A DNA stretch of 22,925 nt from contig CAKPCJ010000016.1 of the NCBI GenBank assembly GCA_934141575.1, positions 1 through 22,925 of the forward strand, given 5' to 3'. The notes under the pieces were generated by a model. It made no database searches. It had not been told where the DNA came from and saw only the letters and a list, made by a program, of their open reading frames with translations. Shown one piece after another: positions 8,926-14,760 of this stretch. The stretch is from an uncultured Bacilli bacterium. GTDB taxonomy: Bacteria > Bacillota_I > Bacilli_A > RF39 > UBA660. A program made the position numbers and the translations under genes. The number at the start of each line of letters is the position of its first letter. Positions within the stretch are counted from its first letter, which is position 1.

Positions 8926-8972
8926 TCAAGATTTTTATATTTCTTGATATTACAAAATTCATGGGGTATAAT
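8926..8972 (+). promoter_or_regulatory. Strong promoter of the pilin module, with a dyad over the -35 box
   Basis: TTGATA (8944-8949), a 17-nt spacer and TATAAT (8967-8972) form a near-consensus promoter. TCAAGA (8926-8931) and TCTTGA (8942-8947) are inverted repeats; the second overlaps the -35 box and could be an operator or the remains of a terminator. A strong separate promoter fits the need for far more pilin than machinery. Confidence 0.75.
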
Positions 8973-9000
8973 AAAATCATAATGGAAGGAGGAATTTATA

Positions 9001-9165
9001 ATGGAAAAAGCGTCAGGTGAATTAAGTTTAACAGTAGTAACAATTATTGCTATTGCTGGTATTGCAGCATTAATTACACTTTTATGGCCAACATTATCAG
9101 GATGGATTAGTAATTCATTTGGTAATGTTACTAATACAAGTTTATCTATGCCAGGACAACAATAG
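9001..9165 (+). CDS. 54-residue candidate major pilin (Flp-like)
   Basis: An open frame of 54 codons follows an excellent ribosome site (GGAAGGAGG) and its own strong promoter. The product has a short N-terminus MEKASGELS, one long hydrophobic helix (about residues 8-28, VVTIIAIAGIAALITLLWP) and a short Asn/Ser/Thr-rich tail ending PGQQ. Flp pilins are likewise tiny (about 50-80 residues), with a helix close to the N-terminus. The Gly at residue 6 could be a cleavage site, but the usual Glu at +5 is absent, so processing is uncertain. There are no cysteines. Position between the TadC-like and TadE-like genes supports a pilin role. A generic small membrane protein is the alternative. Confidence 0.75.
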   Translation: MEKASGELSLTVVTIIAIAGIAALITLLWPTLSGWISNSFGNVTNTSLSMPGQQ

Positions 9166-9187
9166 TATTTAAGATAGGAGGGTAATA

Positions 9188-9637
9188 ATGAGAGAATCGA
9201 TAGGTGGAGCATTTTTGTTTAACTTAGTTCTTATATTTTTAGGGGTATATGTTTCAATATTGTCTTTTGCGGTTGTATACGCTAGAGCATTCAACTCTAA
9301 GAATCACGTTATTACTCTGCTTGAACAATATGAAGGCTATGATAGAGCTTCTGCTGAAATAAACAATTATATGGCTACTCGTAGTGGTGGCCTTACTGTA
9401 ACTCATAATGATTGCTGTAATTTGTACACAAAAAATTACTCTGCACAATCTTCTGATTGTACTAATCGTGTAAAAAATATACAAGGTGGTTGTGTGTTTG
9501 AATTTAAAGATACTGCTACTAAAACACATTATTATGTTGTTACGACTTTTATGAGAGTTGATATTCCAGTCATATCTTCTCTTACTAAATATTGGCCTAT
9601 TTCTGGTGAAACTAAAGTATTATATCAAAGAAGTTAA
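9188..9637 (+). CDS. TadE-like minor pseudopilin
   Basis: A 149-residue protein with a short N-terminus MRESIGG, a membrane helix (about 8-32) and an extracytoplasmic domain with four cysteines (a CC pair in NDCCNLY, then SSDC and GGC). TadE/TadF proteins share this form: one N-terminal helix and a C-terminal domain with a few disulfides. A strong AGGAGGG precedes the ATG, and the gene follows the candidate pilin by 22 nt, so they share a transcript. The N-terminal MRES resembles MKES of the protein encoded at 4864, hinting that the two are of one kind. Family naming is by topology and context, not by a clear signature. Confidence 0.65.
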   Translation: MRESIGGAFLFNLVLIFLGVYVSILSFAVVYARAFNSKNHVITLLEQYEGYDRASAEINNYMATRSGGLTVTHNDCCNLYTKNYSAQSSDCTNRVKNIQGGCVFEFKDTATKTHYYVVTTFMRVDIPVISSLTKYWPISGETKVLYQRS

Positions 9638-9658
9638 TTGGGGAGATGATTTTAGAAT

Positions 9659-10681
9659 ATGTATGTTATTATTTCTAATAAATATCGTGCTATGCTTGCT
9701 AGCTTAGATATAGAAGTTATGAAAGCAATGAATGGAGAATTTGAAGTTGATGAGATAATAAATACATTTTCTAATTTTTATTATCAAATGATGATTCTTG
9801 ATATAACAGCTATTAAGAACTATAAAGACATTAGAAATATTCAGAAGCTTTCAGTAGCTCTTGATATGAATAAAGTTATATTTGTGTTGGATGATGATCC
9901 AGAATCATCTTCAAATACTTATTTATCAAAACTTATTTCTATGGGAATTTATAATTTTACTAGAAATAAGGATGGTATAAATTATTTATTACAACATCCT
10001 AATACATATAGAGATGTAGCCCATATTCATCAATTGGATGAATTGACTCAGGCAGTTACAGATAAAATTATTATTAATAATAATACCGTTACGAGTGAGG
10101 TTACTAAACACCAAACAATTTTAGGTATTAGAAATATTACTGATCAGGCAGGAGCTACTACATTGATATATATGCTAAAAAAACAGCTAGAATTAAATTA
10201 TACTGTTTTAGCTGTTGAAATAGGTAAAAGGGATTTTTATTATTTAAATGATAAAAATATGATTAGTGTTGATCAAAAAGATTTTGCTAGAGTATTGTTA
10301 CAGTACAAGGATGTTAATGTGATTTTGGTAGATCTTAATGGTTATTCTGAAGAAGAATCTGCATGTGATGATGTTCTTTACTTAATAGAACCATCTTCTA
10401 TTAAGTTAAATAAACTTATTAGTAGGGATAGAAAAATATTCGATAAATTAAGTTCTAAAAAGATTGTTCTTAATAAGAGTATGCTTAGCAGTAAAGATGT
10501 TTTGGATTTTGAATATGAGTCTAAATCTAAGGTATTTTATAATGTTCCTCCTTTAGATGAACGTTTAGGTGCACATACTTTATTGGATGATTTACTATCT
10601 AAGGTTGGTTTTACTAGACAGATTAAAGAGAATACTTCTAGTAATGAAAAGAATAAAGTTTTTGGATTATTTAAGTTTTAG
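9659..10681 (+). CDS. TadZ/CpaE-like protein with a degenerate P-loop
   Basis: A 340-residue soluble protein. The N-terminal part (about 1-130) looks like an atypical receiver-like domain, with alternating beta and helix segments and VIFVLDDD at 73-80. The C-terminal part (about 150-310) resembles a MinD/ParA-type fold, beginning at TILGIRNI and with VILVDLNG (D225) where Walker B is expected. The deviant Walker A region reads NITDQAGATT (160-169) and lacks both usual lysines. TadZ/CpaE proteins direct Tad pili to a cell site, and several are known to be atypical ATPases. An in-frame stop directly precedes ATG 9659, fixing the start; the ribosome site GGGGAG is rather far (about 12 nt), so expression may be low. 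Confidence 0.72.
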   Translation: MYVIISNKYRAMLASLDIEVMKAMNGEFEVDEIINTFSNFYYQMMILDITAIKNYKDIRNIQKLSVALDMNKVIFVLDDDPESSSNTYLSKLISMGIYNFTRNKDGINYLLQHPNTYRDVAHIHQLDELTQAVTDKIIINNNTVTSEVTKHQTILGIRNITDQAGATTLIYMLKKQLELNYTVLAVEIGKRDFYYLNDKNMISVDQKDFARVLLQYKDVNVILVDLNGYSEEESACDDVLYLIEPSSIKLNKLISRDRKIFDKLSSKKIVLNKSMLSSKDVLDFEYESKSKVFYNVPPLDERLGAHTLLDDLLSKVGFTRQIKENTSSNEKNKVFGLFKF

Positions 10682-10732
10682 TGTCAATATTTTACGGAAT
10701 TAATTGACAAATAATAGTGTTTATATTATTAT
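10682..10732 (+). promoter_or_regulatory. Promoter of the VirB2-like pair, with a dyad over the -35 box
   Basis: TTGACA (10704-10709), a 17-nt spacer and TATTAT (10727-10732) make a strong promoter with transcription expected near 10739. TGTCAAT (10682-10688) and ATTGACA (10703-10709) are exact inverted repeats 14 nt apart, the right one covering the -35 box. No T-run follows, so it is not a standard terminator; a repressor site is possible. Confidence 0.7.
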
Positions 10733-10756
10733 ATAGCTATGGATATGGAGGTATTT

Positions 10757-11110
10757 ATGAATAGTGTTATGATGTTTTTGGATGCTGCTGATGCTTTGAA
10801 GTGTACGGAGTTAGGTGGAAATAGTGTTGGTGATATTTTTAATTTGATTGGTAAGATAATTCAAATATTCCAGATAGTAATACCTATTATATTAGTTGTA
10901 CTTGGTTTAATAAGCTTAGGAAAAGCAGTAGTAGCAAGTAAAGATGATGAAATAAAAAAAGCAACGTCTGGCTTGGTAAAAAAGATAGTCTTAGCTGCAG
11001 CTATTTTCTTTGTGGTTGCTATAGTTAAGCTAGTTATTGGCTTAGTAAGCAAAAGTACAGCTGAAAGTACTTGTTGGAAATATGTTACTACTCCTGATTG
11101 GAGTAAATAA
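10757..11110 (+). CDS. VirB2/T4SS-pilin-like two-helix membrane protein, paralog 1
   Basis: The start is ATG 10757 after TGGAGG; an upstream in-frame ATG at 10739 coincides with the expected transcription start. The 117-residue product has C16, helix 1 (about 33-54), a basic loop (GKAVVASKDDEIKKA), helix 2 (about 75-97), then C106 in CWKYVTTPDW. The basic loop should face the cytoplasm, leaving both termini and both cysteines outside. VirB2/TrbC pilins and related T4SS pilins have this two-helix topology (family knowledge). It lies 14 nt upstream of a closely similar paralog. Function in the Tad-like locus is inferred from proximity; it could be a pore, pilin or accessory subunit. Confidence 0.7.
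   Translation: MNSVMMFLDAADALKCTELGGNSVGDIFNLIGKIIQIFQIVIPIILVVLGLISLGKAVVASKDDEIKKATSGLVKKIVLAAAIFFVVAIVKLVIGLVSKSTAESTCWKYVTTPDWSK
10889..10951 (+). repeat. 63-nt exact direct repeat, copy 1
   Basis: This segment, coding for the end of helix 1 and the loop of paralog 1, is identical base for base to 11239-11301 in paralog 2 (offset 350 nt), including third codon positions. It points to recent duplication or gene conversion. Confidence 0.9.
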
Positions 11111-11124
11111 AGGTGGTGAAATAA

Positions 11125-11556
11125 ATGTTAGGTTTGAATTTTATAGCAGATGCGACATCTACAGTATGTAATGATGCTGAAGATATAATTGTTTTAGTTG
11201 GTAAGATAGTTTCAATATTCCAAATAGCAATTCCAATAATATTAGTTGTACTTGGTTTAATAAGCTTAGGAAAAGCAGTAGTAGCAAGTAAAGATGATGA
11301 AGTTAAAAAAGCAACAACAGGTTTAGTTAAGAAAATCGTTTTAGCAGCAGCAATCTTCTTCATTGTAACTATTGTTAAAATGGTTGTAAGTTTAGTTGGT
11401 GGAGACGAAATGAAACACTGTTGGGAAGTTATAAATAACCCTTGGGATTCTTCTAGTTGGGATAATGGTAACTGTAGTAATGAATCTACTTATACAGAAT
11501 ACAATTCTACTTTAGGTAAATGTTGTAAACCTGGTTCTAAAAAAGATTGTAAATAA
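11125..11556 (+). CDS. VirB2/T4SS-pilin-like two-helix membrane protein, paralog 2 with cysteine-rich tail
   Basis: A 143-residue protein preceded by AAAGGTGGTG, in the same transcript as paralog 1. C15 precedes helix 1 (about 27-48); the loop GKAVVASKDDEVKKA is nearly identical to that of paralog 1; helix 2 is about 70-92; C99 lies in CWEVINNPWD. A tail of about 35 residues absent from the other paralogs adds C117, C133, C134 and C142, making six cysteines. Predicted topology has both ends outside. The tail may form an extra disulfide-bonded knob, perhaps making this a specialised subunit (inference). An efficient terminator follows the stop. Confidence 0.7.
   Translation: MLGLNFIADATSTVCNDAEDIIVLVGKIVSIFQIAIPIILVVLGLISLGKAVVASKDDEVKKATTGLVKKIVLAAAIFFIVTIVKMVVSLVGGDEMKHCWEVINNPWDSSSWDNGNCSNESTYTEYNSTLGKCCKPGSKKDCK
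11239..11301 (+). repeat. 63-nt exact direct repeat, copy 2
   Basis: Identical to 10889-10951 in paralog 1; similarity continues on both sides but with substitutions. Confidence 0.9.
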
Positions 11557-11560
11557 AATT

Positions 11561-11585
11561 AAGACTTCTAGGAAGTCTTTTTTTC
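11561..11585 (+). terminator. Intrinsic terminator after VirB2-like paralog 2
   Basis: AAGACTTC (11561-11568) pairs with GAAGTCTT (11572-11579) around a 3-nt loop, followed by a T-run that leads directly into the next -35 box. Confidence 0.9.
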
Positions 11586-11614
11586 TTGACAAAATATGAT
11601 TAATTGTATAATAT
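11586..11614 (+). promoter_or_regulatory. Promoter of VirB2-like paralog 3
   Basis: TTGACA (11586-11591) touches the preceding terminator T-run. TATAAT lies at 11607-11612 (15-nt spacer), and TAATAT at 11609-11614 would give 17 nt. Transcription is expected near 11620. Confidence 0.75.
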
Positions 11615-11639
11615 ATATTCAATGAAGAGAGGGATTTGT

Positions 11640-11999
11640 ATGTATTTTTTATTTCAAGACTTTTGTGATACAACTAATGGACAATTTTATGATATAGTTA
11701 ATTTAGTTGGTATTATTGTTACTATTATTCAAATAGCAATTCCAATATTGTTAATAGTTCTTGCAATGATAGATTTAGGTAAGATGGTTATTACTAGTAA
11801 GGATGAAGATCGTAAAAAGATTCAAAGTTTATTACTAAAACGTGTATTTGCTGCAGTTGCTGTATTCTTTTTGATAGCGCTTGTTAAGATGGTTATGAAC
11901 TTAATTAATATTAGTGATTCTAGTGAAACTGGCCATAGTGTTAATAGCTGTCTTAAACTTATATCTAATCCAGATTTTAATAATGTTATTAATGATTAG
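11640..11999 (+). CDS. VirB2/T4SS-pilin-like two-helix membrane protein, paralog 3
   Basis: The start is ATG 11640 with AGAGAGGGA upstream; an in-frame TTG at 11604 falls inside the promoter and is rejected. The 119-residue product has C9, helix 1 (about 23-45), the basic loop GKMVITSKDEDRKK, helix 2 (about 68-90) and C104 in CLKLISNPDF. The paired cysteines and the closing motif C-[WL]-x3-[ITS]-x-P match paralogs 1 and 2, while the sequence is more diverged. It has its own promoter and terminator, so it can be made in a different amount. The role is inferred as above. Confidence 0.7.
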   Translation: MYFLFQDFCDTTNGQFYDIVNLVGIIVTIIQIAIPILLIVLAMIDLGKMVITSKDEDRKKIQSLLLKRVFAAVAVFFLIALVKMVMNLINISDSSETGHSVNSCLKLISNPDFNNVIND

Positions 12000-12021
12000 T
12001 ATGCGTGTGCATACTTTTTTT
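11998..12021 (+). terminator. Intrinsic terminator after paralog 3
   Basis: AGTATGC (11998-12004), loop GTGT, GCATACT (12009-12015), then a T-run. It begins inside the stop codon and runs straight into the next -35 box. Confidence 0.9.
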
Positions 12022-12022
12022 A

Positions 12023-12051
12023 TTGACTTTGGGTGTTAATAGTGGTATTAT
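12023..12051 (+). promoter_or_regulatory. Promoter of the NrtR-like gene
   Basis: TTGACT (12023-12028), a 17-nt spacer and TATTAT (12046-12051). A second TATAAT at 12057-12062 lacks a well-placed -35. Confidence 0.7.
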
Positions 12052-12078
12052 GTGTATATAATACGCTGAGGTGATGGT

Positions 12079-12747
12079 ATGGATTTATTAAATAAAAAAT
12101 ATGTTAGGCAAGGTATACATGGTATAGTGTCTTTATTTACAGTCGAAGGTAGTTCAATTAAGGTATTATTAGTTAAAGAACATGCTGGTCCTTATTCTGG
12201 TAGGTGGATCCTTACTGGTGGTGCGATATATAATGATGAAGATATAGAATCTGGAATTCGTAGGGAATTATCTGAGAAAATTTCAATGAATGATTTCTAT
12301 ATGGAACAATTTGGAATTTATAGTGATCCTAAAAGAACTAGTGTTGTTAGAATGGTTGCTGTTACTTATGTTGCACTTGTTAGCAATGAACAATGTAAAT
12401 TGATTAAAGAGGATGAAAATAAACGTTGGTTTAAATTGTCTGAACTACCAGATTTAGGATATGATCATAATCAAATTTTGAATGATTCAATTGAGTATTT
12501 AAAGAAAATAATTCTTAAATCTAATATAGTTAGAGCATTGTTGCCAGAATATTTTACAATGCCTCAATTAACTAAAATTTATAGTACATTATTAAATAAA
12601 GAAATAGATAGACGTAATTTTAGAAAGAAATTTTTATCTCTTAACTTAATAGATGAGGTTAATTATACAGGTGTTAGAAAAGTTGGTAAACCTGCAAAAT
12701 ATTATAAATTTAAGGATAATATTGTCGAAGATAAAGTTATATTTTAG
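12079..12747 (+). CDS. NrtR-type regulator: Nudix domain plus winged helix
   Basis: A 222-residue protein. Residues 1-140 form a Nudix domain with the box GGAIYNDEDIESGIRRELSE (47-66); after RELSE the expected E and G are K67 and S69, so hydrolase activity is doubtful. Residues about 150-215 form the C-terminal winged helix typical of the family, with FTMPQLTKIYSTLL and DRRNFRKKFL. NrtR proteins use the Nudix domain as a sensor of ADP-ribose-type ligands and control NAD or sugar genes (family knowledge). No NAD gene lies nearby, so its targets are unknown. AGGTGA precedes the ATG. It is a single-gene unit with its own promoter and terminator. Confidence 0.85.
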   Translation: MDLLNKKYVRQGIHGIVSLFTVEGSSIKVLLVKEHAGPYSGRWILTGGAIYNDEDIESGIRRELSEKISMNDFYMEQFGIYSDPKRTSVVRMVAVTYVALVSNEQCKLIKEDENKRWFKLSELPDLGYDHNQILNDSIEYLKKIILKSNIVRALLPEYFTMPQLTKIYSTLLNKEIDRRNFRKKFLSLNLIDEVNYTGVRKVGKPAKYYKFKDNIVEDKVIF

Positions 12748-12766
12748 CGTATTTTATACGCTTTTT
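12746..12766 (+). terminator. Intrinsic terminator of the NrtR-like gene
   Basis: AGCGTAT (12746-12752), loop TTT, ATACGCT (12756-12762), T-run. It overlaps the stop codon and ends 1 nt before the next -35 box. Confidence 0.9.
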
Positions 12767-12767
12767 A

Positions 12768-12796
12768 TTGACATTCTAAATATATTTTTTTATAAT
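12768..12796 (+). promoter_or_regulatory. Consensus promoter of the unknown 221-residue protein gene
   Basis: TTGACA (12768-12773), a 17-nt spacer and TATAAT (12791-12796): a perfect consensus match. Confidence 0.88.
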
Positions 12797-12820
12797 ATAC
12801 ATTATATAGGAGGTTTTGAG

Positions 12821-13486
12821 ATGGACTGTGAATATATATTATTTTTTGACGATGTAGGTGGTATTTTAACAAAAAAGACGTTAAAAGCTTTAAAATTAAA
12901 TGATGATGAAACTTATAGTTTTACTAGTTTGCCTATGAATTTTAATGGAAATTTGCGTGAGTTTCAAAGTAATGAGTCATGTCATTTAGTTTATTTGTTG
13001 AATGGTTCTAAGGATTCAGATGTTATTTCTAAATATTTGTCTAAGGCAAAACGTGTTGAGCCAGTTGGAAATGAAAAGTATAATCTTGTTAGTATATATA
13101 GAAAAAGTGAAATTTTTGTTTCACCGTCAAATGTTGGCTCAAAATTAGATGAAATAACTAATAGAAGATTCATACGATATGATGATTTTAATCAAATTAT
13201 TCCATGTGATGGTTTGTATATTTTAAGATATAATGAAAATGATACTGTTAGTGTAGATACGGCACCTGTTGTTATTAAGGGATCTATTAAGCAATATGAG
13301 TCAATAACTGGTAATATTTTGGTATTTGCGTTAAATGATGATAGTATGCCTTATATAAGATCAGAAGAAAGTATTATGGAACTTGAGCCAACTGAAGAAA
13401 AGAATAAGTACAGTTTTATAAGTCCTTATAATAAGGGCAAAGTACTTGTTAAAACAGCAAAAATAAATGTTGAAAGAATTAATTAA
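12821..13486 (+). CDS. Protein of unknown function, 221 residues
   Basis: ATG 12821 follows a strong AGGAGG. The open frame extends 168 nt upstream, but that part overlaps the NrtR-like gene, terminator and promoter, so it is not used. The product (beginning MDCEYILFFDDVGG) is soluble, has no signal peptide or membrane helix, and mixes short beta-like segments with charged turns. I recognise no family. A perfect promoter and strong ribosome site suggest it is well expressed. Neighbouring genes (a Nudix regulator and a Y-family polymerase) are in separate units and say little about its job. Confidence 0.75.
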   Translation: MDCEYILFFDDVGGILTKKTLKALKLNDDETYSFTSLPMNFNGNLREFQSNESCHLVYLLNGSKDSDVISKYLSKAKRVEPVGNEKYNLVSIYRKSEIFVSPSNVGSKLDEITNRRFIRYDDFNQIIPCDGLYILRYNENDTVSVDTAPVVIKGSIKQYESITGNILVFALNDDSMPYIRSEESIMELEPTEEKNKYSFISPYNKGKVLVKTAKINVERIN

Positions 13487-13512
13487 CTATTATTTTATAT
13501 AATAGTTTTTTT
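13485..13512 (+). terminator. Intrinsic terminator of the unknown gene
   Basis: AACTATTA (13485-13492) pairs with TAATAGTT (13500-13507) over a 7-nt loop and is followed by T-rich sequence. It overlaps the stop codon. Confidence 0.85.
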
Positions 13513-13517
13513 ATTTC

Positions 13518-13546
13518 TTGAAATTCGAAAATATGTTTGATATAAT
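13518..13546 (+). promoter_or_regulatory. Promoter of the Y-family polymerase gene
   Basis: TTGAAA (13518-13523), a 17-nt spacer and TATAAT (13541-13546), with TGA just before the -10 (extended -10). Transcription should start near 13553, at the ribosome site GGTGAT (13553-13558), leaving a leader of only about 10 nt. No SOS-type operator is recognised. Confidence 0.8.
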
Positions 13547-13561
13547 TTTTTTGGTGATTCT

Positions 13562-14749
13562 ATGGATAGAATAATTTTTCATGTAGATGTTAATAATGCT
13601 TTTTTATCGTGGACTGCAGTAGAAAGATTAAAAAATGGATTTAAAGTTGACTTGCGTGAAATACCTTCTGTTATTGGTGGGGATGAATCCATGAGACATG
13701 GTGTTGTACTTGCTAAGAGTCCAGTTGCTAAGAAATATGGAATAGTTACTGCTGAAACTTTGTATCAGGCTAGAAAAAAGTGTCCTAAACTAGTTGTTAT
13801 TCAATCAGATCATTCTATTTATAAAAAGTATTCTGATCAGTTATATAACTATCTTTGTAATTTTACTCCTGATATAGAAAGATTCTCTATTGATGAATGT
13901 TTTTTGGATATGACTGGTACTTATAAAATATTTGGTGATCCTTTATTCCTTGCTCAAAGAATGAGTAAGGAAATATATGCTAATTTTGGATTTACAGTTA
14001 ATATAGGTATTGCTAATAATAAATTGTGTGCAAAGATGGCTTCTGATTTTGAAAAACCAAATAAAGTACATACTCTTTTTATGAATGAAATACCTTCTAA
14101 AATGTGGGTTTTACCTGTTGATGATTTATTTATGGTTGGTAGAAAAAGTGCGGCTGTGCTTAAAAAAATGGGAATTAATACTATATATGATCTTGCACAT
14201 GCTGATAGTAATTTACTTTTTAAGCATTTTAAGAGTAGAGCTATTTTAATGAAGAATTACGCAAATGGTATTGATGATAGTTTAGTATATGAAGAAGACA
14301 AGCAGGAAGGTATAAGTAATTCTGAAACGTTTCCTAGCGATATTGAAGATTTAAATATTCTTGATGAAAAAATTCAAGATTTATGTGAAATGGTTGGTTT
14401 TAGACTTAGAAAACTTAATTATTATTGTCATACAGTTGTACTTATTCTTAAAAGTTCTTCTTTTAAAGTTTATTCACATCAAAAGACTTTGAATGATTCA
14501 ATTAATACTACTCACGACATTTATAATGTTGCTAAAGGATTACTTAGAATTATGTGGAATGGTGAACCTATAAGGCTTATTGGCATTAGAGTTACTAATT
14601 TTAGTAATTCTTCTTGTAAACAATTGTCTTTGTTTGATGAAGAAAATGAAGATTTTTCTAAGGTTCAAAGTGTTGTTGATGAACTTAAAAATAGGTATGG
14701 AAAAGATATTTTAATTAATGCTAATAAAATTAAAAAGGACACTTTATAG
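13562..14749 (+). CDS. dinB: Y-family translesion DNA polymerase (DinB/Pol IV-like)
   Basis: A 395-residue Y-family polymerase that copies past damaged bases. Visible signatures are the N-terminal metal site HVDVNNAF (D9), the second site ERFSIDECFLDMT (D111, E112), the finger region (ESMRHGVVLAKSPVAKKYGI) and the thumb/HhH part (VDDLFMVGRKSAAVLKKMGI), followed by a little-finger domain to about residue 360. The C-terminal KQLSLFDEE resembles the QLSLF-type clamp-binding peptide, so interaction with DnaN is likely. All catalytic acids are present. It is somewhat longer than E. coli DinB (351). DinB is preferred over UmuC by length and absence of a UmuD neighbour, but the subgroup is not certain. 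Confidence 0.9.
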   Translation: MDRIIFHVDVNNAFLSWTAVERLKNGFKVDLREIPSVIGGDESMRHGVVLAKSPVAKKYGIVTAETLYQARKKCPKLVVIQSDHSIYKKYSDQLYNYLCNFTPDIERFSIDECFLDMTGTYKIFGDPLFLAQRMSKEIYANFGFTVNIGIANNKLCAKMASDFEKPNKVHTLFMNEIPSKMWVLPVDDLFMVGRKSAAVLKKMGINTIYDLAHADSNLLFKHFKSRAILMKNYANGIDDSLVYEEDKQEGISNSETFPSDIEDLNILDEKIQDLCEMVGFRLRKLNYYCHTVVLILKSSSFKVYSHQKTLNDSINTTHDIYNVAKGLLRIMWNGEPIRLIGIRVTNFSNSSCKQLSLFDEENEDFSKVQSVVDELKNRYGKDILINANKIKKDTL

Positions 14750-14760
14750 TGCCCTATTTT
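14736..14760 (+). terminator. Possible weak terminator after the polymerase gene
   Basis: GGACACT and AGTGCCC pair with one mismatch around TTAT, followed by a short T-run. It spans the stop codon. Confidence 0.5.

Noticed and set aside
11088..11363. Minus-strand frame across the VirB2-like pair
   Set aside because: It is the antisense of the duplicated helix region; a similar antisense frame at 10861-11052 shows it comes from the repeat.
11604..11639. TTG start for VirB2-like paralog 3
   Set aside because: It overlaps the -10 box, so it would not be in the transcript.
12653..12820. Upstream extension of the 221-residue gene
   Set aside because: It would cover the end of the NrtR-like gene, a terminator and a consensus promoter; ATG 12821 has AGGAGG.
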